Of a stretch of DNA of 64,000 nt, positions 53,701-62,201 are shown piece by piece. Location: NCBI GenBank assembly GCA_019694685.1, contig JAIBBM010000012.1, positions 1 to 64,000 on the forward strand, in the 5' to 3' direction. Origin of the DNA: Leptospirales bacterium. Its GTDB lineage: Bacteria > Spirochaetota > Leptospiria > Leptospirales > Leptonemataceae. The notes under the pieces are model-generated. The model was given only the letters and a program-made list of their open reading frames with translations, made no database searches and was not told the DNA's origin. A program made the translations under genes and the position numbers. Numbering within the stretch: the stretch's first letter is position 1; each line of letters starts with the position of its first letter.

Positions 53701-54244
53701 ATAGAATTGGATGACACCATGCCGGATTGGCTCCTGCGATCAGGTATAGATCTGCCAGTTCAATGTCTTCATAGTTGATAGGTACGCAATCTTCTCCGAA
53801 TGCCATCTTCTGTGCTGTCACAGCCGAACTCATGCAAAGGCGCGAATTCGTATCTATGTTGTTCGTCCCAATGAATCCTTTGGTGAGCTTGTTTACGATG
53901 TAGTATTCCTCTGTGAGAAGCTGGCCGGATACATAGAAACCAACGCTGTCCGGGCCGTATTTTTCGGTGATGGATCTAAAAACATTTGCTGCGCGATTGA
54001 GCGCTGTGTCCCACGTTACACGACTTTGAGAATGACCACGACTCGCCCTGAGGCGCGGATAGAGGATACGATCTGTTTTGTCCGCAATTGTGTAACCGAG
54101 AGTGCGGCCCTTGGAGCAGAGCATCCCCCGGTTGACAGGATGCTCTGGATCACCTTCTACTTGTAAGGTGCCTTTGTGCTCGCGGACTACAATTCCGCAG
54201 CCAACGCCGCAGTAGGAACAGGTAGTCCGCGTGCCACTCAGCAT
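50744..54244 (-). CDS. nasC: Fused assimilatory nitrate reductase: molybdopterin catalytic + FAD/NAD(P)H + BFD domains
   Basis: 1166 aa. Residues 1 to about 690: NasA/NapA-like catalytic part with 4Fe-4S ligands C9, C12, C16, C43, Mo-ligand candidate C137 (TNSRLCMSS) and a C-terminal MPT domain. About 698-1090: pyridine-nucleotide-disulphide oxidoreductase with two Rossmann motifs (VVIIGAGASAF, VVVLGGGVLGLETAGAL) like NirB. About 1100-1150: bacterioferritin-associated-ferredoxin-like 2Fe-2S domain (CSCNSVG ... CKAGTGCGSCRPEV). Nitrate to nitrite with NAD(P)H as donor, without a separate NasB. Cytoplasmic, no Tat signal. It overlaps narK by 7 nt. Confidence 0.9.
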   Translation of the reverse strand: MLSGTRTTCSYCGVGCGIVVREHKGTLQVEGDPEHPVNRGMLCSKGRTLGYTIADKTDRILYPRLRASRGHSQSRVTWDTALNRAANVFRSITEKYGPDSVGFYVSGQLLTEEYYIVNKLTKGFIGTNNIDTNSRLCMSSAVTAQKMAFGEDCVPINYEDIELADLYLIAGANPAWCHPILFRRMEEKGERVRKVVLIDPRKTDSASLADLHLQLRPGTDVALYNAIARILIEKGNIDSNFISNHTENYSTLEEAALSISVREAAEICDLSASDIEKCADWIADSSGFLSFWAMGLNQSAQGVRKNLSLINLHLITGHIGKPGSGPFSLTGQPNAMGGREVGGLATMLAAHRDIGNQAHREEVKTFWNSKDISPKPGRTATEMFDALRSGEMKAIWIACTNPIVSLPDSMAVQEGLEKARFVVVQDISERSETVKYADLVLPAAGWLEKEGTMTNSERRITYLPKLIEPPGEARPDSEIWGDFARRMGYADAFAYKSAEEIYAEHCALTRGTNIDVSGLSYDRLKQSSMQWPVPHPDHPGTPRLFQDLKFHTQSGRAKIHGFRFENRSEALSAEYPLVLTSGRIRDQWHTMTRTGKVNKLGTHIPEPYVEINPEDALSRGIAEGDLAEVHSKRGSVRLRARLDERIRPGLVFVPMHWGSTIGDDGTRANNVTSPALDDFSKQPDLKYAAVQVRKPVFTRRKVVIIGAGASAFRFLEEYRRMNQTDDITLICAESESFYNRILLPDVISGRKEKDSLSLVDAAQVTEWKLKLATETRATSIDRISRTVLDSRGQSHPYDILVLATGSRAILPPRLAGLSGVHTLRKLADAEQILADAKGPVVVLGGGVLGLETAGALSERGLSVTVIHRSSALMSRQVDATTGRLLRSAMIDRGIQTIVNDSIAACRGVDRIDSVRLTSGRIVDCETLICAAGTEPDIDLARDAGLACESGVCVDDRMQSSDPHIYAIGEAAEHRGTLYGTTLAAEDQGRTAARALCGDPGAVYSGSIRMNILKVEGVRLASIGRVEASHPGQEELVYTDESAGIYKKCVVEGDRLIGCILFGDLSEMEQFRALIASRTELGELRRSLLMRFEEIAPLKGDLVCSCNSVGKGNIEDCISAGITDFKELTAKCKAGTGCGSCRPEVARILAASLENEKAPKENEERVA

Positions 54245-55668
54245 GGGTATGCTGCTTTCTTACGATAGTAGAAGTAGTATGTCGCCGCCAGACATCCAAT
54301 GTAGAATGCGAGGAAGAGAATGAGCGCTCCGGAAGGCCCGCCGGTCAGTTCAATGGAAGTTCCATAGCTTTTAGGTACAAAGAATGCTCCGTATGCTGCG
54401 ATGGCCGATGTAATTCCGACCACCACTCCGGACTGACGGTTTGCGCGGTTGAGACTTTCGGTGGTTGCGGTTGCTCCTTCATGCGCATTGTTCTTTCTCA
54501 TGTAGATGATAGGAATCATGCGATACGTGGAGCCGTTTCCAATTCCCGCCGCCACAAAGAGAATGAGGAACATCGCAAAGAACCCGTAGAATGCACCTGG
54601 TTCAGTCTTGATGCTCAAGAAATAGATTACGCCACTCACTGCGAGGCCCATCACTGCGAAATTCCAGAAGGTGACGCGCGCGCCTCCAATCTTGTCTCCC
54701 AGCCATCCGCCTACGGGACGAATCACGGATCCAACCAGTGGACCAATGAATGCGAACTGGAGAGGATTGACGTTGGGGAATTGCGATTTGATGAGGAGAG
54801 GAAATCCTGCAGAATATCCAATGAAAGATCCGAATGTTCCCATGTAGAGAAGACTCATGATCCAGGCGTTTTTGTCTTTGAGCATGGTCAGCTGTTCTTT
54901 CACTGAAGAGCGGCTAACGTGTAGATTGTTCATGAAGAACCATGTGGTACCGAACGCGATGACGATAAACGGAATCCAGATGAGGGCTGCGTTTTGCAGG
55001 AACAGAGTTTTCGTGCCTGCCATCTGGCCTGAACCGCCAAAAGATCCAAAGATAGAAAGACCAATCACAAGAGGAGTGACAAACTGCACTACACTCACTC
55101 CAATGTTTCCGCCGGCTGCGTTGAGACCCAGGGCAAATCCTTTTCTTCTTTTAGGAAAGAAGAAGTTGATGTTTGCCATGCTTGAAGCGAAGTTACCTCC
55201 GCCAAATCCGCACAGAAGTGCAAGAGTGAGGAAGACCCAGTAGGGAGTCTCTGGATTCTGCACCGCCATCACAATGCCGACTGCCGGGAATAGCAGCAGC
55301 GCGGTTGAAATCAAAGTCCAGTTTCTGCCGCCAACAATCGGAACCATGAAGGCATACGGCATGCGCAAAGTGGCACCGGTTAGACCAGGCAGTGCCGCGA
55401 GCCAGAACAGTTCATTCAGAGTGAACTTGAATCCCACTGCAGGGAGCTGTGTAGCTACCGCACTCCACACCTGCCAAATTGTGAAGGCCAGGAACTCTGC
55501 GAAGATGGAGAACGCAAGGTTGCGCAGAGCAATGGCGCGGCCCGTAGTTTTCCAAAAGGATTCATTTTCCACATCCCAGTGTTCAATGGTGCGTGGGTTT
55601 GTTTTCACTTCGGGCATTTTGAATTCGAGCGTTGATTCGCTCTGCATGGTAATTGCTTCTCTCGACAT
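54238..55668 (-). CDS. narK: Nitrate/nitrite transporter (MFS, NarK/NasA type)
   Basis: 476 aa, 12 transmembrane helices. NarK signatures: the GNFASSMANINFFFPKRRKG segment, LTGATLRMPYAFMVPIVGGR, and GIGNGSTYRMIP. It imports nitrate for assimilation. The first ATG is 55668, but the sigma-54 promoter above it would start RNA at about 55669, which favours ATG 55647 (MQSESTLEF) with a 22-nt leader. It heads the operon narK-nasC-rubredoxin protein. Confidence 0.92.
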   Translation of the reverse strand: MSREAITMQSESTLEFKMPEVKTNPRTIEHWDVENESFWKTTGRAIALRNLAFSIFAEFLAFTIWQVWSAVATQLPAVGFKFTLNELFWLAALPGLTGATLRMPYAFMVPIVGGRNWTLISTALLLFPAVGIVMAVQNPETPYWVFLTLALLCGFGGGNFASSMANINFFFPKRRKGFALGLNAAGGNIGVSVVQFVTPLVIGLSIFGSFGGSGQMAGTKTLFLQNAALIWIPFIVIAFGTTWFFMNNLHVSRSSVKEQLTMLKDKNAWIMSLLYMGTFGSFIGYSAGFPLLIKSQFPNVNPLQFAFIGPLVGSVIRPVGGWLGDKIGGARVTFWNFAVMGLAVSGVIYFLSIKTEPGAFYGFFAMFLILFVAAGIGNGSTYRMIPIIYMRKNNAHEGATATTESLNRANRQSGVVVGITSAIAAYGAFFVPKSYGTSIELTGGPSGALILFLAFYIGCLAATYYFYYRKKAAYPC

Positions 55669-55972
55669 GGGATGCCTTCAGCAAGAACGGTGCCACGTGA
55701 TGTTTTGTTCTGCTGGCATGGCTGGCCGCAGTGTACTTTCGCCTAACACCTTCCTTTAATGGAAGAAAGACGCAAAGATCAACAGAAAGTCGGACGAATT
55801 CTGCAAATCGCCGAGCGGGTCGCAGTGTGTGTAAACTTGAGGCACTAGGGTATAAAATCGGGCGGTTATTTCACGGATTCATATAATTGCCTGTTATGTG
55901 GGCGGATTGTGTCCCAAACTATCCGCTTTGACCTGCTTCTGTCATTGGTATGCTTATTGCTCTAGATAAACC
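55669..55972. promoter_or_regulatory. Divergent control region between narK and nirB
   Basis: 304 bp. Besides the narK sigma-54 site it holds TATAAT (55882-55887) as a possible -10 for nirB with no good -35, so activator dependence is possible; an inverted repeat GCGGAT-N13-ATCCGC (55902-55926) in the resulting leader; and a weak sigma-54-like TTGGTATGCTTATTGC (55945-55960) too near the nirB ATG. nirB has no clear Shine-Dalgarno. Confidence 0.45.
55681..55695 (-). promoter_or_regulatory. Sigma-54 promoter of the narK operon
   Basis: On the minus strand TGGCACCGTTCTTGC, against the consensus TGGCACG-N4-TTGC: 10 of 11 conserved bases, and the exact GG-N10-GC spacing. The start of transcription would be near 55669. 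Sigma-54 with an NtrC-type activator fits nitrogen control. Confidence 0.75.
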
Positions 55973-58447
55973 ATGAAACGCAAGGTGATAGTAGTCGGTC
56001 ACGGGATGGTGGCTCATCGGTTTATAGAGAAGCTCTCTTCTGCCACGGACGTAGAGATCACAGTATTCGGTGAGGAAAAATATCCAGCGTACGATCGAGT
56101 GCACCTTTCCAGTTTCTTTGATACGAACTCTCACGAGGGGCTCCTCCTGGCTGACCCTGCTGCCTATGCAGAAAAAGGAATTCAACTGAAGACTGGCGTT
56201 CGCGTGGATTCCATTGATCCCGCGGCCAGGACGATCGTAGATTCAAACGGTACTTCTTATCCCTACGATATCCTGGTTCTTGCGACGGGTTCCACTCCTT
56301 TCGTTCCACCTCTTCCAGGAAGACAGAAGACAGGAGTGTTTGTTTATCGCACGATTGATGATGTCATGGCCATGCGCGATTTCAGTAAGAAGGCCACAAG
56401 TGCGGCTGTCATCGGTGGCGGCCTTCTTGGTCTCGAAGCTGCGAAGGCTTCGCTGGATATGGGCCTGAAAACGCATGTCATTGAATTTGCACCCAGGCTT
56501 ATGCCCAGACAGATTGATGAAGATGGTTCTTCTTTCCTCTGCGACAAAATCAAATCGCTTGGAATTGAATTGCATCTCGGTGCGGAAGTCGGGGAAATTC
56601 ACGGAGACGATTCTGTATGCGGAGTTGGACTCAAAAGCGGTGAGCAGCTTTCTGTTGAAATGGTGATTATCTCCGCGGGGATTCGTCCCCGGGACGATCT
56701 TGCGAAAAGTTGCGGTCTGACTGTCGGAGAACGAGGTGGCATTGCAGTGGATGACTCCATGCGCACTTCTGATCCAAACATCTTCGCGATTGGCGAGGCG
56801 GCTCTGCACAGAGGTTTTGTGTACGGTCTCGTGGCTCCTGGATATGAAATGGCGGCAGTGGCAGCAGACGCTATTGTGGGCGGTGAGCGGCAATTCACTG
56901 GCTATGATTTATCCACGAGCCTGAAACTGGTGGGCGTAGACGTTGCGAGCTTTGGAGATCCATTCGGTAATAAAGAAACGAAACCAATTGTTTTTGCAGA
57001 TCGCTATTCTGGTGTATACAAACGTTTGAATCTGTCCGCGGACGGTCGCAGGCTTCTAGGCGGCATTCTAGTGGGTGATGCATCCGACTACGGCATGCTC
57101 ACTCAATTCACTTCTGCCGGGACAGTTCTTCCGGAAGATGCGTCTGCACTGCTATTAGGCGGAAAATCCGCGAAAATGCCGGAGCTTGCCGGGACGGCTG
57201 AAATCTGCAAATGTAATAATGTGAGCAAGGACACAATCGTGGCTGCTGTTACAGCAGGTTGTACGGAGCTGGGTGCCCTTAAGAAACAGACATGCGCCGG
57301 TACTGGATGCGGTGGATGTTCGCCTATGGTTTCTGAAATTCTAAACAAGACTCTAAAGGATCTGGGTCAGACGGTGGACATGAGGTTGTGTGAACATTTT
57401 CCACACACCAGACAAGAGCTCGTTCACATCATTCAGATCAGACAGTTGAAATCTTTTAGGGAAGTTCTCAGTGCCTGTGGCCAGGGAGTTGGATGCGAAA
57501 TCTGCAAACCAGCGGTTGCATCCATTCTCGCAAGTTCCTGGAACGATTTGATTTTGCGCGATGATGTAGTTCAGGACACAAACGATCGTTTTCTGGCAAA
57601 CATTCAGAAAGGCGGCACTTATTCTGTGATTCCGCGAATTCCTGGTGGAGAGATCACACCGGAACGCTTGATTGTCATTGGACAGGTTGCAAAGAAATAC
57701 AATCTATACTGCAAGATCACAGGCGGACAGAGGATTGACCTTCTGGGCGCACGCGTAGATCAACTTCCTCAGATATGGGAGGAATTGATTGATGCTGGCT
57801 TTGAAAGCGGGCACGCGTACGGCAAGGCTCTTCGCACAGTGAAGAGTTGCGTTGGGTCTACCTGGTGTCGCTTTGGAGTCCAGGATTCAACGAGCTTTGC
57901 GATTCGAATCGAGGAGCGTTACAAAGGGATTCGCGCGCCGCACAAACTCAAGTCGGCCGTTTCCGGCTGCATTCGCGAATGTGCAGAAGCGCAAAGTAAA
58001 GACTTTGGTTTGATCGCTACAGAGAAGGGTTGGAACCTGTATGTTTGCGGAAATGGTGGAGCGCGTCCGCAACACGCAGTTCTTCTGGCGTCTGACATTA
58101 GCGAAGATCTGGCTATCAAATATCTGGATCGATTCATTGTGTACTACATACGAACTGCGGAGAGACTCACGAGGACCAGTGTCTGGTTTAATTCTCTGGA
58201 GGGTGGAATTGATCACCTTCGCAGCGTGATCATTGATGATTCTCTGGGGATTTGCGCGGAACTCGAACAGCAAATGGAGCTTCTGGTGAAGAACTACAAA
58301 TGCGAATGGAACGAAGTCGTGTCGAGCCCGGCGCTTCGCGCGCGATTCCGGCCTTTTGTAAACACGGATGAGACAGACGAAACGATTCGCTTTGAATATG
58401 AACGCGGACAAAAGAAACCCGCTGAGCCCGTCGGGGCAGGGGTATAA
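55973..58447 (+). CDS. nirB: Assimilatory nitrite reductase, large subunit
   Basis: 824 aa. FAD/NAD(P)H domain (about 1-390: VIVVGHGMVAHRFIEKL, AAVIGGGLLGLEAAKASL), BFD-like 2Fe-2S domain (about 411-460: CKCNNV ... CAGTGCGGC), ferredoxin-like half-domain (NIQKGGTYSVIPRIPGGEITPERL), and the siroheme/4Fe-4S site with cysteines near 624-630 (SCVGSTWC) and 663-667 (SGCIREC). It reduces nitrite to ammonium with six electrons from NAD(P)H. ATG 55973 matches the family N-terminus though no SD is present. nirD follows 3 nt later. Confidence 0.94.
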   Translation: MKRKVIVVGHGMVAHRFIEKLSSATDVEITVFGEEKYPAYDRVHLSSFFDTNSHEGLLLADPAAYAEKGIQLKTGVRVDSIDPAARTIVDSNGTSYPYDILVLATGSTPFVPPLPGRQKTGVFVYRTIDDVMAMRDFSKKATSAAVIGGGLLGLEAAKASLDMGLKTHVIEFAPRLMPRQIDEDGSSFLCDKIKSLGIELHLGAEVGEIHGDDSVCGVGLKSGEQLSVEMVIISAGIRPRDDLAKSCGLTVGERGGIAVDDSMRTSDPNIFAIGEAALHRGFVYGLVAPGYEMAAVAADAIVGGERQFTGYDLSTSLKLVGVDVASFGDPFGNKETKPIVFADRYSGVYKRLNLSADGRRLLGGILVGDASDYGMLTQFTSAGTVLPEDASALLLGGKSAKMPELAGTAEICKCNNVSKDTIVAAVTAGCTELGALKKQTCAGTGCGGCSPMVSEILNKTLKDLGQTVDMRLCEHFPHTRQELVHIIQIRQLKSFREVLSACGQGVGCEICKPAVASILASSWNDLILRDDVVQDTNDRFLANIQKGGTYSVIPRIPGGEITPERLIVIGQVAKKYNLYCKITGGQRIDLLGARVDQLPQIWEELIDAGFESGHAYGKALRTVKSCVGSTWCRFGVQDSTSFAIRIEERYKGIRAPHKLKSAVSGCIRECAEAQSKDFGLIATEKGWNLYVCGNGGARPQHAVLLASDISEDLAIKYLDRFIVYYIRTAERLTRTSVWFNSLEGGIDHLRSVIIDDSLGICAELEQQMELLVKNYKCEWNEVVSSPALRARFRPFVNTDETDETIRFEYERGQKKPAEPVGAGV

Positions 58448-58450
58448 AAT

Positions 58451-58843
58451 ATGAACAACGCAAATTTGAATTGGATGCGCGCTGGCGCGGAAGCGGATTT
58501 TCCTCGCGACGGCGGAGTTGTAGTCAAGCTGGGAAATCGTCAGATTGCAGTGTATCGTTTTGAGAATGAAACAGACACATGGTATGCATGCGACAATGTT
58601 TGTCCGCACCAGAACGAAGCAGTACTCGGTCGTGGAATCATTGGAGACAAGAAAGGAGAGCCCGTTGTTGCCTGTCCCATGCACAAGAAAGTGTTTTCCC
58701 TGAAGTCAGGGAATTGCATCAGCGATGCCGGCTATTCTGTGAATGTGTATCCTGTGCAGCTTAAGGACGGCTCTGTTTTTGTCATGGTTCATGAAACTGC
58801 ATCGAATGCGGAATCTTTGCCCGCTGAGCAGAAAGTGCGATAG
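58451..58843 (+). CDS. nirD: Nitrite reductase small subunit, Rieske type
   Basis: 130 aa. Rieske-like fold with intact 2Fe-2S ligands: CPH in NVCPHQNE and CPMH in ACPMHKKVF. Many NirD proteins lack these ligands, so here it may bind a cluster and pass electrons to NirB. Start ATG 58451, 3 nt after the nirB stop. Confidence 0.9.
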   Translation: MNNANLNWMRAGAEADFPRDGGVVVKLGNRQIAVYRFENETDTWYACDNVCPHQNEAVLGRGIIGDKKGEPVVACPMHKKVFSLKSGNCISDAGYSVNVYPVQLKDGSVFVMVHETASNAESLPAEQKVR

Positions 58844-58890
58844 TTGCGCGTTCGTTTGACAGCGGCCGGTGATTTGTCTCGCTGGGCGTT

Positions 58891-59802
58891 GTGAAGGACA
58901 TCGCGGCTCGAATCAATACACTCAGAATTGCAACAGCATCGGCGCGGCTGAAGTATTCTCCGGACGTAGAGGAAATTGTTGCCAGGGGAATTACTCCCAA
59001 AGGAAACATTTACGAGATTTCGAAGACGGCGGCATTGATTGGAGCCAAGCAGACGCCCATGTTGATTCCGTTCTGTCATCCTCTGTCTATAGATGGAATG
59101 TCTGTGACTTTTGAAAAAGAGCCCGGTTCTATCATAGTGAGAGTGGAGGCGAAATCCATTGGTCGCACCGGACTCGAGATGGAAGTACTCACCGCGGCCT
59201 CCGTGGCTGCTTTGAATTTGTATGATCTACTGAAGCCTTACGATGCAGAAATGAGCATCGAGAAAATTCAGTTGGACAAGAAGACAGGCGGCAAATCGGA
59301 AAAATGGAATCGCATCAAGGAAGGCACAACGGCAGCAGTGCTAACTGTTTCTGATACAGTAGCTGCAGGCAAGAAACCGGACGGGTCCGGGACAGCCATC
59401 AAAGATCGCCTGACGTCTCTCGGAGTAACAGTGGCGGACTACAGAGTGGTCGCGGATGAACCGCAACAGATCCAGCAGTGGGTGGAGAAGTGGATTGCAG
59501 AAAAGATTCCCTTCATTTTTACCACGGGCGGAACCGGACTTGGTCCGCGCGACGTCACGGTAGAAACACTTAAGAAACTCATACAAAGACCTGTTCCGGG
59601 AATCGCAGAGGCAATGCGAGTTCATGGTGGGCAGAGGACTCCTGTTGCTATGCTTTCTCGTTCCGTCGCGGGCACCGCAGATCAGTCTATCATTGTAGCG
59701 TTTCCAGGAAGCACCCGTGGGGTGACAGAAAGCATGGATGCAATTTTTCCGGCTGTGTTTCACGGTGCTGGAATTCTGCGCGGCGGCAGGCATGATGATT
59801 GA
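58891..59802 (+). CDS. moaCB: Bifunctional MoaC-MoaB/Mog molybdenum cofactor protein
   Basis: 303 aa fusion. Residues 1 to about 150: MoaC, with GKNIYEISKTAALIGAKQT-like core, LIPFCHPL, and PYDAEMSIEKIQLDKKTGGKS containing the catalytic Asp/Lys. Residues about 150-303: MoaB/Mog, with VLTVSDTVAAGKKPDGSG, FTTGGTGLGPRDVT, and IIVAFPGSTRGV. The first makes cyclic pyranopterin with MoaA; the second adenylates molybdopterin. GTG start, 47 nt after nirD. Its 3' end overlaps moeA by 8-11 nt. Confidence 0.92.
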   Translation: MKDIAARINTLRIATASARLKYSPDVEEIVARGITPKGNIYEISKTAALIGAKQTPMLIPFCHPLSIDGMSVTFEKEPGSIIVRVEAKSIGRTGLEMEVLTAASVAALNLYDLLKPYDAEMSIEKIQLDKKTGGKSEKWNRIKEGTTAAVLTVSDTVAAGKKPDGSGTAIKDRLTSLGVTVADYRVVADEPQQIQQWVEKWIAEKIPFIFTTGGTGLGPRDVTVETLKKLIQRPVPGIAEAMRVHGGQRTPVAMLSRSVAGTADQSIIVAFPGSTRGVTESMDAIFPAVFHGAGILRGGRHDD

Positions 59803-60973
59803 TTCTGCTTCCGCCTTGCAGTTGTTACTCGATCGAACTCCTACAACTGTGAGAACTGAGTCTGTTTTGCTCGAACACTCTGCCCGCCGCGTTCTGGCCC
59901 AGGACATTCTGGCGGATCGTCATTATCCTCCCTTTCATAGATCCGCCATGGACGGGTTCGCAGTCAGGTTTGATGATCTCATTGCTTCACGCAGTTTGTC
60001 TATTTTTGCAACTATTCTGGCGGGCGATGATCCACCGACATCTGTGCCACCTGGTAGTGCCGTTCGAATCATGACTGGTGCTGCGGTTCCTGAGGATCTG
60101 GACACTGTAGTCAAGGTAGAAGAAAGCCAGGTGACGGGGGATCATGTGGTTCTCTCTCCCGCAAAAAAAATCTGGCAGAATATAGCGAAGAGGGGAGAAG
60201 ACGCGGAGCCGGGGGATCAGATCGTTCTGGCTGGACGAATCATAGACGCATCCGTTCAGGCCGCGGCTGCTTCCTGTGGACAGGATAGTATGAGAGTGCT
60301 TGCTCCCCGAATTCATTTGATCACAACTGGAAACGAAATTGTGGAACCGGGTGCAGTTCCTCGCGCTGTGGAAATCCGAAACAGCAATCGTTACACCATT
60401 GCGTCTTTGTTCTCGTACTACGCCTTGCATCCTGCCACTGTCTCACACGTGGCAGATGATCCTGCAGAGCTTAAAAAACGGCTCGAGAGTTCGCTTGATT
60501 CTGAGTTACTTGTATTGTCCGGTGGAGTTTCTGCGGGAGAAGCAGACTATTTGCCTGGTGTGATGGAGAAATGCGGTGTGGAGAAATTGTTTCACGGAGT
60601 GTCCATTCGTCCGGGAAAACCAGTATGGGCGGGCTTTTTTGATTCCTGTATGGTAATTGCGCTTCCCGGGAATCCAGTTTCTACTCACGTAACTGCCCGG
60701 TTATTCGTAGAACCAGTTCTGCGCAAGATCCTGGGTTTAAGAAGAGAACAGTATCCTTTCAAACGACTTGCGAAATCGATTGCAAAGAATCACAAGCTTC
60801 AGGAATATCTGCGAGTGACTCTGCGAGAGGACGATACTCTAGAATCAGTGCCGCATAACGGAAGCGGAGACGCATTTGCATCTGTGCGGGCTACTGGTCT
60901 GGCTGTTATGCCTCCACAGTCCTCCAGTATTCCGGTTGGCAGCCCCGTTGAATACATTCCCTTTCTGTGGTGA
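59792..60973 (+). CDS. moeA: Molybdopterin molybdenumtransferase
   Basis: 393-394 aa. MoeA motifs: RSAMDGFAVRFDDL, PGSAVRIMTGAAVPEDLDTVVKVE, the conserved ITTGNEIVEPG, VLSGGVSAGEADYLP and FALPGNPVS-like VIALPGNPVSTHV. It inserts molybdate into adenylated molybdopterin. Starts ATG 59792 or 59795 overlap the moaCB stop. The next gene begins within 3 nt of its stop. Confidence 0.93.
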   Translation: MMIDSASALQLLLDRTPTTVRTESVLLEHSARRVLAQDILADRHYPPFHRSAMDGFAVRFDDLIASRSLSIFATILAGDDPPTSVPPGSAVRIMTGAAVPEDLDTVVKVEESQVTGDHVVLSPAKKIWQNIAKRGEDAEPGDQIVLAGRIIDASVQAAAASCGQDSMRVLAPRIHLITTGNEIVEPGAVPRAVEIRNSNRYTIASLFSYYALHPATVSHVADDPAELKKRLESSLDSELLVLSGGVSAGEADYLPGVMEKCGVEKLFHGVSIRPGKPVWAGFFDSCMVIALPGNPVSTHVTARLFVEPVLRKILGLRREQYPFKRLAKSIAKNHKLQEYLRVTLREDDTLESVPHNGSGDAFASVRATGLAVMPPQSSSIPVGSPVEYIPFLW

Positions 60974-60975
60974 TC

Positions 60976-61962
60976 ATGACAAAGCAATCATTGGCTGAAT
61001 CTTTGATCGTGTCTGGTGCGGGACCATTGATTGCGGATGCAATGGGACGATCCTTTGCGACGTTACGATTGAGCGTTACAGATCGCTGCAACTTCGCCTG
61101 TGTCTATTGCGCGGGAGACTCTCCTTTCAAAGCGGACTCCCGCCCTTTTCGCAGTGCGGAGGAAATTTTCTCAAGCGCCATGCCGCTTATAGAAATCGCT
61201 GGCATTAAGAAGATTCGAATCACGGGAGGAGAGCCCACGCTTCACCCTGGACTCGTAGATCTGGTGGCTCTGTTCGGGAAGGCAGGACTCAATTCGATTC
61301 ACCTTACAACTAACGGTTGGAATTTAAGGGAGCTGGTTCTGCCTCTGCGAGATGCCGGATTGACTTCTTTGAATGTTTCTCTGGATGCCGCAGGAGAAGA
61401 AGGGTTTCGTCGCATGGCACGAAGGGGCGGATTCGCTGGAGTCTTGCACGGGATTGACGTGGCCCGTGCCTTGTTGCCGGTGAAGATCAACTGCACACTG
61501 GTGCGCGGACAGAATGAAAACGAGATTTTGCCGGTTTTTAAATTGGCAAGATCTCTGGGTGTAACCGTACGATATCTGGAGCTCATGGCTATGGGACCAT
61601 TGCGTAAAGATGCAAGGTCTCTGCTCGTGAAGGAGCAAACCATCCTGGATGCAATCGCAACCGAAGAATCTTTTACCCCCGTACCTACCGAGAAATCATC
61701 TACCGCTCATTACTTTCGCCTTACGGACGGTTATATGTTCGGAGTGATCGCAAATGAATCCATGCCTTTTTGCTCTGACTGCAACCGTCTTCGAATGGAT
61801 GCGCGTGGGAACATATACGGTTGTATCAGTGACGCGAGGGGTATTAATATAAACGGGCTGCAGAAATCGGAACTAGAGAACGCTCTTCGCACAGCACTCT
61901 CGAGAAAGCAGCCAGTCCGATTTGTAGGGAGCGAGAAATCCATGCAGGAGCTGGGAGGATAA
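60976..61962 (+). CDS. moaA: GTP 3',8-cyclase MoaA (radical SAM)
   Basis: 328 aa from ATG 60976 (GTG 60967 also in frame). Radical-SAM CxxxCxxC is C38, C42, C45 (DRCNFACVYC). A second cluster is bound by FCSDCNRLRM plus a later Cys (IYGCISD). It ends in GG, the tail that enters the active site. It converts GTP to 3',8-cH2GTP, the first Moco step. Confidence 0.94.
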   Translation: MTKQSLAESLIVSGAGPLIADAMGRSFATLRLSVTDRCNFACVYCAGDSPFKADSRPFRSAEEIFSSAMPLIEIAGIKKIRITGGEPTLHPGLVDLVALFGKAGLNSIHLTTNGWNLRELVLPLRDAGLTSLNVSLDAAGEEGFRRMARRGGFAGVLHGIDVARALLPVKINCTLVRGQNENEILPVFKLARSLGVTVRYLELMAMGPLRKDARSLLVKEQTILDAIATEESFTPVPTEKSSTAHYFRLTDGYMFGVIANESMPFCSDCNRLRMDARGNIYGCISDARGININGLQKSELENALRTALSRKQPVRFVGSEKSMQELGG

Positions 61963-61964
61963 GC

Positions 61965-62201
61965 ATGGAAATCAGGATCCAATTTTTCGCATCCCTCAGG
62001 GATACATTTGGTGAATGGCTGGATTTGTCTGTGAAAGAAGGGGCATCGGCCGCAGACGTACTGACCGCACTGGCAGATCTGAATCCACAGGCTGCGTCTC
62101 TGCTCGGTGTTTCCTGCTGCGCGACGGACGATCGAGTTCTGGGCAAAGGGGAGCAAGTTCCGGCCACAATTTGCGTCTTTCCGCCCATGAGCGGAGGTTG
62201 A
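61965..62201 (+). CDS. moaD: Molybdopterin synthase sulfur carrier MoaD
   Basis: 78 aa, beta-grasp fold, ending in the essential C-terminal Gly-Gly (PPMSGG) that is thiocarboxylated. ATG 61965, 2 nt after moaA. Partner of MoaE. The MoeB activator is not in this window. Confidence 0.9.
   Translation: MEIRIQFFASLRDTFGEWLDLSVKEGASAADVLTALADLNPQAASLLGVSCCATDDRVLGKGEQVPATICVFPPMSGG

Noticed and set aside
55945..55960. Sigma-54-like TTGGTATGCTTATTGC before nirB
   Set aside because: Spacing fits but transcription would start at 55972, next to the ATG; only plausible for a leaderless mRNA.
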